Shown here: piece by piece, positions 53,207 through 61,285 of the stretch
Numbering within the stretch: position 1 is the first letter of the stretch
Layout of the letters: each line of letters opens with the position of its first letter
Assembly (NCBI RefSeq): GCF_034043515.1
Contig: NZ_CP138214.1
Coordinates: 5,711,501 to 5,775,500 of the forward strand
From: Pseudomonas sp. MUP55
Lineage (GTDB): Bacteria; Pseudomonadota; Gammaproteobacteria; Pseudomonadales; Pseudomonadaceae
Reading direction: 5' to 3'
DNA: 64,000 nucleotides
Position numbers and translations under genes: made by a program
The notes under the pieces: generated by a model
The model's input: the letters and a program-made list of their open reading frames with translations, nothing else
Database searches by the model: none
What the model was told of the DNA's origin: nothing

Positions 53207-53242
53207 AAAAATCAGCGCTTCCCTTAACGCTGGTGATTTTTT
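53207..53242 (+). terminator. Imperfect terminator-like hairpin between gmk and rpoZ
   Basis: AAAAATCAGCG (53207-53217) pairs with CGCTGGTGATTTTTT (53228-53242) apart from a three-base bulge, and a T run follows. It probably separates yicC-gmk from rpoZ-spoT in part. Confidence 0.55.
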
Positions 53243-53305
53243 AAACTGCTCAGTCCGCTCGCCCAACCGGGCAGCGCGCATCTTGCATTCGCTCCGAGGA
53301 ATACC

Positions 53306-53569
53306 ATGGCCCGCGTAACCGTTGAAGACTGCCTAGAACACGTGGATAACCGCTTTGAGCTGGTCATGCTCTCTACCAAGCGTGCCCGTCAACTGGCCAC
53401 TGGCGGCAAAGAGCCCCTGGTCCAGTGGGAAAACGACAAGCCTACCGTTGTAGCCCTGCGTGAAATCGCAGAAGGCCTGATGAGCTACGAGTTCATCGCC
53501 AACGCTGAAATCGTTGAAGACGAACCGCTGTTTGCAGCGTTCGAGGACGAGTCCAACGAGGCCGTCTAA
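53306..53569 (+). CDS. rpoZ: RNA polymerase omega subunit
   Basis: An 87-residue protein starting [20 protein letters not shown] with [20 protein letters not shown], the standard omega signature. Omega helps RNA polymerase assembly and is part of a (p)ppGpp-binding site together with beta-prime. It lies 60 bases upstream of spoT, which makes and degrades (p)ppGpp. Confidence 0.97.
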   Translation: MARVTVEDCLEHVDNRFELVMLSTKRARQLATGGKEPLVQWENDKPTVVALREIAEGLMSYEFIANAEIVEDEPLFAAFEDESNEAV

Positions 53570-53629
53570 GCCTATGCCTGGTCGACGTAGCACGGCGCGG
53601 GGTCACAGCCTTCGGCAGGAGTTCATACT

Positions 53630-55735
53630 TTGCCGAGCATAGACGCCCTCGCCGATCGCTTATCGGCCTACCTCGGCCCCGACCAGGTCAACCTGGTCCG
53701 CCGAGCGTATTTCTACGCCGAACAGGCTCACGACGGCCAACGCCGCCGTAGCGGTGAGGCGTATGTCACCCATCCTCTTGCGGTGGCCAATATCCTGGCC
53801 GACATGCACATGGACCATCAGAGCCTGATGGCCGCGATGCTGCATGACGTGATCGAAGACACCGGCATCGCCAAGGAAGCGCTCAGCGCGCAGTTTGGCG
53901 AAACCGTGGCCGAACTGGTCGACGGGGTCAGCAAACTGACCCAGATGAACTTCGAGACCAAGGCCGAAGCCCAGGCGGAAAACTTCCAGAAGATGGCCAT
54001 GGCCATGGCCCGCGATATCCGCGTGATCCTGGTCAAGCTGGCCGACCGGCTGCACAACATGCGCACGCTGGAAGTGCTCTCCGGCGAAAAGCGCCGGCGA
54101 ATCGCCAAGGAAACCCTGGAAATCTACGCGCCCATCGCCAACCGGCTGGGCATGCACGCCATTCGTATCGAATTCGAAGACCTGGGCTTCAAGGCCATGC
54201 ACCCGATGCGCTCGGCGCGCATCTACCAGGCGGTCAAGCGCGCCCGGGGCAACCGCAAGGAAATCGTCAACAAGATCGAAGAGTCCCTGAGCCATTGCCT
54301 GGCGGTCGACGAGATCGAAGGCGAAGTCAGCGGACGGCAGAAACACATCTACGGCATCTACAAGAAGATGCGCGGCAAGCGTCGGGCCTTCAACGAGATC
54401 ATGGACGTGTATGCGTTCCGGATCATCGTCGACAAGGTCGACACCTGCTACCGCGTGCTGGGCGCTGTACATAATTTGTACAAACCCCTGCCGGGGCGCT
54501 TCAAGGACTACATCGCGATTCCCAAGGCCAACGGCTACCAGTCGCTGCATACCACGCTGTTCGGTATGCACGGTGTGCCGATCGAGATCCAGATCCGCAC
54601 CCGCGAAATGGAAGAGATGGCCAACAACGGCATCGCGGCGCACTGGCTGTACAAGTCCAGCGGCGACGAGCAGCCAAAAGGCACCCATGCCCGTGCCCGC
54701 CAGTGGGTCAAGGGCGTGCTGGAAATGCAGCAACGTGCCGGCAACTCCCTGGAATTCATTGAAAGCGTGAAGATCGACCTGTTCCCGGACGAGGTCTACG
54801 TGTTCACGCCCAAGGGCCGGATCATGGAGCTGCCCAAAGGCTCCACGGCGGTGGACTTTGCCTACGCGGTGCACACCGATGTGGGCAACAGCTGCATCGC
54901 CTGCCGCATCAACCGACGCCTGGCCCCGCTGTCGGAGCCACTGCAAAGCGGCTCCACGGTGGAGATCGTCAGTGCGCCGGGCGCGCGGCCAAATCCGGCC
55001 TGGCTCAACTTCGTGGTCACCGGCAAGGCGCGTACGCATATCCGCCACGCCCTGAAGCTGCAGCGTCGTTCCGAATCCATCAGCCTGGGCGAACGCCTGC
55101 TGAACAAGGTACTCAACGGGTTCGACAGTGCCCTGGACAAGATCCCGCAGGAGCGCGTGAACGCGATGCTCCACGAGTATCGCCAGGAAACCATCGAAGA
55201 CCTGCTCGAAGATATCGGCCTGGGCAACCGCATGGCCTACGTGGTTGCGCGTCGCCTGCTCGGCGAAGGCGAACAGCTGCCAAGCCCCGAAGGCCCGCTG
55301 GCGATTCGCGGCACCGAGGGCCTGGTGCTCAGCTATGCCAAATGCTGCACACCGATTCCGGGCGACCCGATTGTCGGCCACCTCTCGGCGGGCAAAGGCA
55401 TGGTGGTGCACCTGGACAACTGCCGCAATATCACCGAAATCCGCCACAACCCGGAAAAATGCATCCAGCTTTCGTGGGCCAAGGATGTCACCGGCGAATT
55501 CAATGTCGAGCTGCGCGTGGAGCTCGAGCACCAACGCGGCTTGATCGCCTTGCTGGCCAGCAGCGTCAACGCGGCCGACGGCAATATCGAGAAAATCAGC
55601 ATGGACGAACGCGATGGGCGCATCAGCGTGGTCCAGCTGGTGGTCAGCGTGCACGACCGCGTGCACCTGGCCCGCGTGATCAAGAAACTGCGTGCACTGA
55701 CCGGGGTGATCCGCATCACCCGCATGCGCGCGTAG
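53630..55735 (+). CDS. spoT: Bifunctional (p)ppGpp synthetase/hydrolase SpoT
   Basis: A 701-residue RelA/SpoT homologue. Domains in order: HD hydrolase (about 20-190) with VTHPLAVANILADMHMDHQS and AMLHDVIEDTG; synthetase (about 225-340) with YRVLGAVHNLYKPLPGRFKD and YQSLHTTLFG; TGS (about 390-450, DEVYVFTPKGRIMELPKGST); a helical region; and a C-terminal ACT domain. The intact HD motif supports hydrolase activity. The start codon is TTG, preceded by CAGGAG. RidA follows after about 40 bases. Confidence 0.96.
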   Translation: MPSIDALADRLSAYLGPDQVNLVRRAYFYAEQAHDGQRRRSGEAYVTHPLAVANILADMHMDHQSLMAAMLHDVIEDTGIAKEALSAQFGETVAELVDGVSKLTQMNFETKAEAQAENFQKMAMAMARDIRVILVKLADRLHNMRTLEVLSGEKRRRIAKETLEIYAPIANRLGMHAIRIEFEDLGFKAMHPMRSARIYQAVKRARGNRKEIVNKIEESLSHCLAVDEIEGEVSGRQKHIYGIYKKMRGKRRAFNEIMDVYAFRIIVDKVDTCYRVLGAVHNLYKPLPGRFKDYIAIPKANGYQSLHTTLFGMHGVPIEIQIRTREMEEMANNGIAAHWLYKSSGDEQPKGTHARARQWVKGVLEMQQRAGNSLEFIESVKIDLFPDEVYVFTPKGRIMELPKGSTAVDFAYAVHTDVGNSCIACRINRRLAPLSEPLQSGSTVEIVSAPGARPNPAWLNFVVTGKARTHIRHALKLQRRSESISLGERLLNKVLNGFDSALDKIPQERVNAMLHEYRQETIEDLLEDIGLGNRMAYVVARRLLGEGEQLPSPEGPLAIRGTEGLVLSYAKCCTPIPGDPIVGHLSAGKGMVVHLDNCRNITEIRHNPEKCIQLSWAKDVTGEFNVELRVELEHQRGLIALLASSVNAADGNIEKISMDERDGRISVVQLVVSVHDRVHLARVIKKLRALTGVIRITRMRA

Positions 55736-55774
55736 TTCTTCAAGTAAGCCATCGCCTATTACAAGGAGTCATTC

Positions 55775-56155
55775 ATGACCAAGACAGTAATCACCAGCGA
55801 CAAAGCCCCGGCCGCCATCGGCACTTATTCCCAGGCGATCAAGGCGGGCAACACCGTCTACATGTCCGGCCAGATCCCGCTGGACCCAAAGACGATGGAA
55901 CTGGTGGAAGGCTTCGAAGCACAGACCGTACAGGTGTTCGAAAACCTCAAGTCCGTGGCTGAGGCGGCTGGCGGTTCGTTCAAGGACATCGTCAAGCTGA
56001 ACATCTTCCTCACCGACCTGAGCCACTTCGCCAAGGTCAACGAGATCATGGGCAAGTACTTCGAACAGCCCTACCCAGCCCGCGCCGCCATTGGCGTTGC
56101 CGCCCTGCCAAAGGGCGCGCAGGTTGAAATGGACGCGATTCTGGTCATTGAGTAA
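55775..56155 (+). CDS. ridA: RidA family enamine/imine deaminase
   Basis: A 126-residue RidA. It begins [20 protein letters not shown], has [20 protein letters not shown], and the C-terminal [20 protein letters not shown] contains the conserved arginine that binds the carboxylate of 2-aminoacrylate-like substrates. RidA hydrolyses reactive enamines made by PLP enzymes, protecting them from damage. It follows spoT, a conserved neighbour. This copy is intact, unlike the dad-operon paralogue at 29.9-30.2 kb. Confidence 0.95.
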   Translation: MTKTVITSDKAPAAIGTYSQAIKAGNTVYMSGQIPLDPKTMELVEGFEAQTVQVFENLKSVAEAAGGSFKDIVKLNIFLTDLSHFAKVNEIMGKYFEQPYPARAAIGVAALPKGAQVEMDAILVIE

Positions 56156-56210
56156 AACACCCGGCGCAGCCTCAACCGCTGCGCCGACTTCGTTTCAGAA
56201 GGATTTAGTC

Positions 56211-56954
56211 ATGCGCAAAGCGCTTGTAGCCTCTTCGTTGTTCGCCCTGCTGCTCGGCGGCTGTGCCAGCAACCCTGCCGATCTGGATGTGAGCGGTACC
56301 TGGATCAACCAGGCCGCCATTGATGCGGCAGCCAAGGGCGGCCCTTTGCGTGAAGCCTTGCAGACCTTCGGCCCGAACCTGGAATGGGAGGTCAACACCA
56401 AGGCCTTGCAGGCCCGCTACTACAACGGTTTTGAAGTCGCGGAAGGCAAGCTGCTGAGCGAAAAGCCCGGCGCCTGGAGCGTGGATTTCTACGGCAGCTC
56501 CGCCACCGAGCTCAAGCGTAAGGGCAAGAAGCTGCTGCAGTTGGCCAACGACAATGAGCCTGAGCAGATGTTCGCCCGTGCGCAGGAACCGGCTCCAGAG
56601 GGCGCACCCCTGGGCGCCAACTTCGAGCGAGCGCTCTACGCCGCCTACATGGGCGGAGACTGGAAGATCACCGACGGCGTCGGCAATGGCGCCACCGTAC
56701 AGTTTCAAGCCAACGGCAAAGTCGCCGGCCTGCCTGGCGCCGACCAGTATTCCCTGTGCCTGGCCGGGGATTGCGCCTCCATGAGCGGCGGTTACGACAG
56801 CCTCTGGCTACAGGAAAATGGCGTGGGCAACCCGTGGATCTTCGCGCGCAAAGGCAAGCAGCTGGAAATTTTCCAGGCAATCAACACCGCGCAGGCTGAT
56901 GAAGTGCCTTCCTTCACGCCTGGTCAGCGCCAGTGGTTGCTTGAAAAGCAATAA
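56211..56954 (+). CDS. Lipoprotein of unknown function
   Basis: A 247-residue lipoprotein. The signal peptide MRKALVASSLFALLLGGCAS ends in the lipobox LGGC, so it should be membrane-anchored. The remainder, starting NPADLDVSGTWINQAAIDAA, is rich in Trp and Gly and looks like a beta-rich domain (GSSATELKRKGKKLL, LPGADQYSLCLAGDCASMSG with two cysteines), but I do not recognise a family. It lies 55 bases after ridA on the same strand and may be co-transcribed. A perfect REP palindrome follows the stop. Confidence 0.82.
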   Translation: MRKALVASSLFALLLGGCASNPADLDVSGTWINQAAIDAAAKGGPLREALQTFGPNLEWEVNTKALQARYYNGFEVAEGKLLSEKPGAWSVDFYGSSATELKRKGKKLLQLANDNEPEQMFARAQEPAPEGAPLGANFERALYAAYMGGDWKITDGVGNGATVQFQANGKVAGLPGADQYSLCLAGDCASMSGGYDSLWLQENGVGNPWIFARKGKQLEIFQAINTAQADEVPSFTPGQRQWLLEKQ

Positions 56955-56971
56955 CCCCTGCGACACAGGTC

Positions 56972-57006
56972 CAAATGTGGGAGGGGGCAAGCCCCCTCCC
57001 AAATTT
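56972..57006. repeat. Single, near-perfect REP palindrome
   Basis: AAATGTGGGAGGGGGCAAGC then CCCCTCCCAAATTTT is one palindrome with almost no loop, unlike the REPIN pairs. It lies between the convergent lipoprotein and SDR genes and could be the product of deletion between two REP copies. Confidence 0.85.
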
Positions 57007-57016
57007 TGTCTGTCGC

Positions 57017-57868
57017 TCAACCTTTCAAAATGGCTGCATAACCTTCACGGTAGGTCGGATACGTCGGCTTCCACCCCAGCGCCTTGATGCGCGCATTGCT
57101 GCACTGCTTGCTGCCCGCACGCCGCACACTGGCGTCCTCGGACCACTCTGTCACGCCCAGATACCCGCGCAACCAGCGCACCACCTCAGCCAACGGCGCA
57201 GGCGCGTCATCGACACCGATATAAACCTTGTCCAGGGAACCGCCTTGCTCCACATGGCGCAGCAAAAACGCCAGCAAGCCCGCCGCGTCATCCGCGTGAA
57301 TGCGGTTGCCATATAAAGGCGGGTCAATCGCCACGCGGTAACCCTGGCGCACCTGGGTCAGCAGCCACTCACGGCCCGGGCCGTAAATACCGGTCAAGCG
57401 CACAATGCTCGCCGGGATGCCACTGTTGAGCGCGACCTGCTCGGCTTCGAGCATGACCTGGCCGGAATACCCCTTCGCCTGGGTTTCAGAGGTTTCGTCG
57501 ACCCATTCGCCGTTCTGCTGGCCATATACGCTGCTGCTGGACACAAACAACAGATGCTTGGGTTCCTGGCCATAATCCTGCAGCCACTCCAGCACATGCT
57601 TCAAACCCTGCACGTAGGCCGCACGATAGCCGGCCTCATCGTGGTCGGTCGCCGCAGCGCAATACACCAGGTAATCCACGCCGCCAATCGGCCAAGTCTC
57701 GGGGCAGTCCTTATTGAACAGGTCGCCAGCGATGCCAATCACGCCGTCAGGAAGGCGTGAAATATCGCGGCGCAGGCCATGAACCTCCCATCCTGCGGCC
57801 AGCAATTGGCTAGCCAGCCGACTACCCACATCGCCGCAACCGGCAATCACAACAGAAGGCGCAGACAT
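57017..57868 (-). CDS. SDR-family NAD(P)-dependent epimerase/reductase
   Basis: A 283-residue extended-type short-chain dehydrogenase. The N-terminal nucleotide motif is VVIAGCGDVGSRLASQLLAA; the catalytic-type region holds LLFVSSSSVYGQQNGEWVDE, where a tyrosine sits in SSVYG but the following YxxxK is altered, as in the YeeZ-like group; IVRLTGIYGPGREWLL is the substrate segment. The substrate is unknown. Two ATGs open the frame; 57868 has the better spacing to GGAG. Confidence 0.87.
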   Translation of the reverse strand: MSAPSVVIAGCGDVGSRLASQLLAAGWEVHGLRRDISRLPDGVIGIAGDLFNKDCPETWPIGGVDYLVYCAAATDHDEAGYRAAYVQGLKHVLEWLQDYGQEPKHLLFVSSSSVYGQQNGEWVDETSETQAKGYSGQVMLEAEQVALNSGIPASIVRLTGIYGPGREWLLTQVRQGYRVAIDPPLYGNRIHADDAAGLLAFLLRHVEQGGSLDKVYIGVDDAPAPLAEVVRWLRGYLGVTEWSEDASVRRAGSKQCSNARIKALGWKPTYPTYREGYAAILKG

Positions 57869-58057
57869 CATAAAACTCCATTCTCAAAGGCGCAGATTAG
57901 CCGCGCGAGAGGATCAACGGCCAGTAAAAAGCGAAATAAAGTAACAGTGCCACTTTAGTTAACAAGAATTACTTGCAATAATAACCACCCATTTGTCCTC
58001 GACCCTCAAGGGTCTGGCAGGACGATCACCCATTATTTTCTCTCAGGTCCGGCCAGC

Positions 58058-59023
58058 ATGACACGTCATACAAAACCCGCTTCGCCAACCAAGCCTCACA
58101 GCCCATCCCGCGCCTGGCGTGCGATTGCTGCGATGCTGTTCAGCGTACTGCTGGCGCCGACCGCCGCGTTCGCTGACGCCACCGCACCGGCCGCGCCCGC
58201 CGCTGCCGAACAGAATGTCACTGCCCCCTCCGCCGCGCCAGCCGCCACCGACCCGGCCCAGGCTGCAGCCCCTGCCGACCAAAACGGCGTCGTGCTGGAA
58301 GAAGACAACACCCTCGGCATGGCACACGACCTGTCCCCGTGGGGCATGTACCAGAACGCCGACGTGGTGGTGAAAGCCGTGATGATCGGCCTGGCCATCG
58401 CCTCGATCATCACCTGGACCATCTGGATCGCCAAAGGCTTCGAGCTGCTGGGCGCCAAGCGTCGTCTGCGTACTGAAATCGTCCACCTGAAAAAGGCCAC
58501 CACCCTCAAGGAAGCGAGTGAAACCGCGACCAAGAAGGGCACCCTGGCCAACCTGCTGGTGCATGACGCTCTTGAAGAAATGCGCCTGTCGGCCAACACC
58601 CGCGAAAAAGAAGGCATCAAGGAACGTGTGAGCTTTCGCCTGGAGCGCCTGGTGGCGGCTTGCGGTCGCAACATGAGCAGTGGCACCGGCGTGCTGGCGA
58701 CCATCGGCTCCACCGCTCCCTTCGTCGGCCTGTTCGGTACCGTGTGGGGCATCATGAACAGCTTCATCGGCATCGCCAAAACCCAGACCACCAACCTCGC
58801 CGTAGTAGCTCCCGGCATCGCCGAAGCCCTGCTGGCTACCGCCCTGGGCCTGGTTGCCGCGATTCCTGCGGTGGTGATCTACAACGTCTTCGCCCGTTCG
58901 ATCGCCGGCTACAAGGCCCAGGTGTCGGACGCGTCGGCAGAAGTCCTGCTGCTGGTCAGCCGCGACCTCGATCACCTGCCTACCGAGCGCAGCTCGCAAC
59001 CGCACATGGTGAAAGTGGGGTAA
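58058..59023 (+). CDS. exbB: TonB-system proton channel subunit ExbB
   Basis: A 321-residue inner-membrane protein. Residues 19-40 (RAWRAIAAMLFSVLLAPTAA and FA) look like a signal sequence, followed by an Ala/Pro-rich periplasmic stretch (about 41-80) typical of long pseudomonad ExbB. TM segments are VVVKAVMIGLAIASIITWTI, VLATIGSTAPFVGLFGTVWG and IAEALLATALGLVAAIPAVV. ExbB and ExbD use the proton gradient to energise TonB. It leads a tight exbB-exbD-tonB operon. Confidence 0.96.
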   Translation: MTRHTKPASPTKPHSPSRAWRAIAAMLFSVLLAPTAAFADATAPAAPAAAEQNVTAPSAAPAATDPAQAAAPADQNGVVLEEDNTLGMAHDLSPWGMYQNADVVVKAVMIGLAIASIITWTIWIAKGFELLGAKRRLRTEIVHLKKATTLKEASETATKKGTLANLLVHDALEEMRLSANTREKEGIKERVSFRLERLVAACGRNMSSGTGVLATIGSTAPFVGLFGTVWGIMNSFIGIAKTQTTNLAVVAPGIAEALLATALGLVAAIPAVVIYNVFARSIAGYKAQVSDASAEVLLLVSRDLDHLPTERSSQPHMVKVG

Positions 59024-59029
59024 TCGGCC

Positions 59030-59455
59030 ATGGGCCTGCATTTGAATCAAGGCGACGATGAACTCGTCGAGAACCACGAAATCAACGTCACGCCGTTTAT
59101 CGACGTGATGCTGGTGCTGCTGATCATCTTCATGGTGGCGGCACCGTTGGCCACCGTGGACATCAAGGTTGACCTTCCCGCATCCAGCGCCAAGCCGGCG
59201 CCGCGGCCGGAGAAGCCGATTTTCCTCAGCGTCAAGGCGGACCAACGCCTGTTCCTGGGCGAAGAAGAAGTCAAGGCTGAAACCCTGGGGCCGGTGCTCG
59301 ACGCCAAGACCCAAGGCAAGAAAGACACGACGATCTTCTTCCAGGCCGACAAGGGCGTGGACTACGGCGACTTGATGAGCGTGATGGATGCCCTGCGGGC
59401 AGCCGGCTACCTCAAGGTAGGCCTGGTCGGACTCGAGACGGCAGCCAAGAAATGA
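59030..59455 (+). CDS. exbD: TonB-system protein ExbD
   Basis: A 141-residue protein with one N-terminal transmembrane helix. The sequence HEINVTPFIDVMLVLLIIFM contains the essential aspartate (in TPFIDVML) of the proton path. The periplasmic domain (about 45-141) follows. It lies six bases after exbB and overlaps the tonB start by four bases, so the three are translated together. Confidence 0.96.
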   Translation: MGLHLNQGDDELVENHEINVTPFIDVMLVLLIIFMVAAPLATVDIKVDLPASSAKPAPRPEKPIFLSVKADQRLFLGEEEVKAETLGPVLDAKTQGKKDTTIFFQADKGVDYGDLMSVMDALRAAGYLKVGLVGLETAAKK

Positions 59456-60198
59456 TCACGACGCGCCACAAACTGACGCGGTATGGCACCAGCCTCGCAG
59501 TCGTGCTGGGCGTGCATGCCGTCGCGATCATCATCGCCCTTCAATGGTCCGCGCCGCAGGCAATCCCGTTGCCGCCGGCCGCGATGGTCATCGACCTGGC
59601 ACCGCTGCCGGCGCCACCGCCGCCTCCGGCACCGCCCAAGGTCGTGGCATCACCACCGCCACCGGTCGAAGAGCTGCCTTTGCCGAAACTGGCCGAGGCG
59701 CCCAAGCCGACGATCCAGGTGCCCAAGCCGGTCAAGCCCAAGCCCAAGCCGCAACCGCCCAAACCGGTGGAGAAGAAGCCCGATCCGCCCAAGGAAAAAC
59801 CTTCCGAGGAGCCGCCGAGCGACACACCACCGAGCAACGCACCTGCGCAAAAATCCGCCCAGCCTGCTCCCGGTCCATCGGCGCAACAGCTGGCTGCCCA
59901 GGCCTCCTGGCAAAGCACCCTGCTGGCACACCTGCAGAAGTACAAGAAGTACCCGCCGAGCGCCCAGCAGCGTGGCAAGGAAGGCATGAACCGCTTGCGC
60001 TTCGTGGTCGATGGCGAAGGCAACGTGCTGTCTTACGAACTGGAAGGCCGCTCCGGCAACGCCGACCTGGATCGTGCGACGCTGGAGATGATCCGCAAGG
60101 CGCAACCCTTGCCCAAGCCACCCGCCGACCTGTTGAAAAACGGCAGCGTGGAGCTTGTCGCACCGTTCGTTTACAACATCGACAAGCGTCGCCGCTAG
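59452..60198 (+). CDS. tonB: Energy transducer TonB
   Basis: A 248-residue TonB. An N-terminal membrane anchor (about 12-32, GTSLAVVLGVHAVAIIIALQ) leads into a long Pro/Lys-rich rod (about 40-140, PKPVKPKPKPQPPKPVEKKP). The C-terminal domain (about 165-245) has YPPSAQQRGKEGMNRLRFVV then DGEGNVLSYELEGRSGN. TonB spans the periplasm and energises outer-membrane receptors for siderophores and haem. It ends the operon and is followed by an unusual REP palindrome. Confidence 0.96.
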   Translation: MITTRHKLTRYGTSLAVVLGVHAVAIIIALQWSAPQAIPLPPAAMVIDLAPLPAPPPPPAPPKVVASPPPPVEELPLPKLAEAPKPTIQVPKPVKPKPKPQPPKPVEKKPDPPKEKPSEEPPSDTPPSNAPAQKSAQPAPGPSAQQLAAQASWQSTLLAHLQKYKKYPPSAQQRGKEGMNRLRFVVDGEGNVLSYELEGRSGNADLDRATLEMIRKAQPLPKPPADLLKNGSVELVAPFVYNIDKRRR

Positions 60199-60204
60199 CC
60201 GGGC

Positions 60205-60234
60205 AATGTGGGAGGGGCCCGTCCCCTCCCACAT
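60205..60234. repeat. Single, variant REP palindrome
   Basis: AATGTGGGAGGGGCCCGTCC then CCTCCCACAT is a single palindrome in which the usual GGGGGCTTGCCCCC core is changed to GGGGCCCGTCCCC. It lies seven bases past the tonB stop and could help end or stabilise that transcript. Confidence 0.82.
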
Positions 60235-60356
60235 ACACCTGCGGCGAATAAGCAAAATTACCGACACTCCCCGCTCAATCCCTAACAAAGTTCTGATAAC
60301 GTGCGTCTATCGATTGCAGCCGGTATGCTTGGCCCGCAACCTCATGGACGCCCGCT

Positions 60357-61277
60357 ATGACTCTTACAGAATTACGCTACATCGTGACCCTCGCCCAAGA
60401 ACAGCACTTCGGCCACGCGGCCGAGCGTTGCCACGTCAGCCAGCCGACGCTGTCGGTGGGCGTGAAAAAGCTTGAAGACGAACTCGGTGTGCTGATTTTC
60501 GAGCGCAGCAAGAGCGCCGTGCGCCTCACCCCCGTGGGCGAAGGCATCGTTGCCCAGGCTCAGAAGGTACTGGAACAAGCGCAGAGCATTCGCGAACTGG
60601 CCCAGGCCGGCAAGAACCAGCTGACCGCGCCGCTCAAGGTGGGCGCCATCTACACCGTCGGGCCCTACCTGTTCCCACACCTGATCCCGCAACTGCACCG
60701 CGTTGCGCCGCAGATGCCGCTGTATATCGAAGAAAACTTCACCCACGTGCTGCGCGACAAACTGCGCAACGGTGAGCTGGATGCGATCATCATCGCCCTG
60801 CCGTTCAACGAGGCGGACGTACTGACCCTGCCGCTCTACGACGAACCGTTCTACGTACTGATGCCGGCCTCGCACCCGTGGACCAAGAAGGACACCATCG
60901 ATGCCGGCCTGCTCAATGACAAGAGCCTGCTGCTGCTCGGCGAAGGCCACTGCTTCCGCGATCAGGTGCTGGAAGCCTGCCCGACCCTGACCAAGGGCAA
61001 CGACGGCGCCAAGCACACCACGGTGGAATCCAGTTCCCTGGAGACCATTCGCCATATGGTCGCGTCCGGCCTGGGTATTTCGATCCTGCCGTTGTCGGCG
61101 GTAGACAGCCATCACTACGCCCCTGGCGTGATTGAAGTGCGCCCACTCACGCCACCGGTGCCCTTCCGCACCGTGGCCATCGCCTGGCGCGCCAGCTTTC
61201 CGCGGCCAAAAGCGATTGAGATACTCGCCGACTCGATACGCCTGTGCTCGGTGGCCAAACCGCCTGCTGCGAGCTAA
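60357..61277 (+). CDS. oxyR: Hydrogen-peroxide sensor OxyR
   Basis: A 306-residue LysR-type activator. The helix-turn-helix is HFGHAAERCHVSQPTLSVGV (about 18-37). The redox cysteines Cys199 (GEGHCFRD) and Cys208 (LEACPT) are both present; peroxide joins them into a disulphide that activates antioxidant genes. It is followed by recG with an eight-base gap, the conserved oxyR-recG arrangement of pseudomonads. Confidence 0.96.
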   Translation: MTLTELRYIVTLAQEQHFGHAAERCHVSQPTLSVGVKKLEDELGVLIFERSKSAVRLTPVGEGIVAQAQKVLEQAQSIRELAQAGKNQLTAPLKVGAIYTVGPYLFPHLIPQLHRVAPQMPLYIEENFTHVLRDKLRNGELDAIIIALPFNEADVLTLPLYDEPFYVLMPASHPWTKKDTIDAGLLNDKSLLLLGEGHCFRDQVLEACPTLTKGNDGAKHTTVESSSLETIRHMVASGLGISILPLSAVDSHHYAPGVIEVRPLTPPVPFRTVAIAWRASFPRPKAIEILADSIRLCSVAKPPAAS

Positions 61278-61285
61278 GTAACGGT

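Noticed and set aside
53660..55666. Minus-strand open frame of about 668 codons opposite spoT
   Set aside because: spoT on the plus strand has all its domains in order; the antisense frame has none.
57961..57990. Possible Fur box upstream of exbB
   Set aside because: The best alignment to the 19-base Fur consensus matched only about 9 positions, too few to call, although iron control of this operon is expected from relatives.
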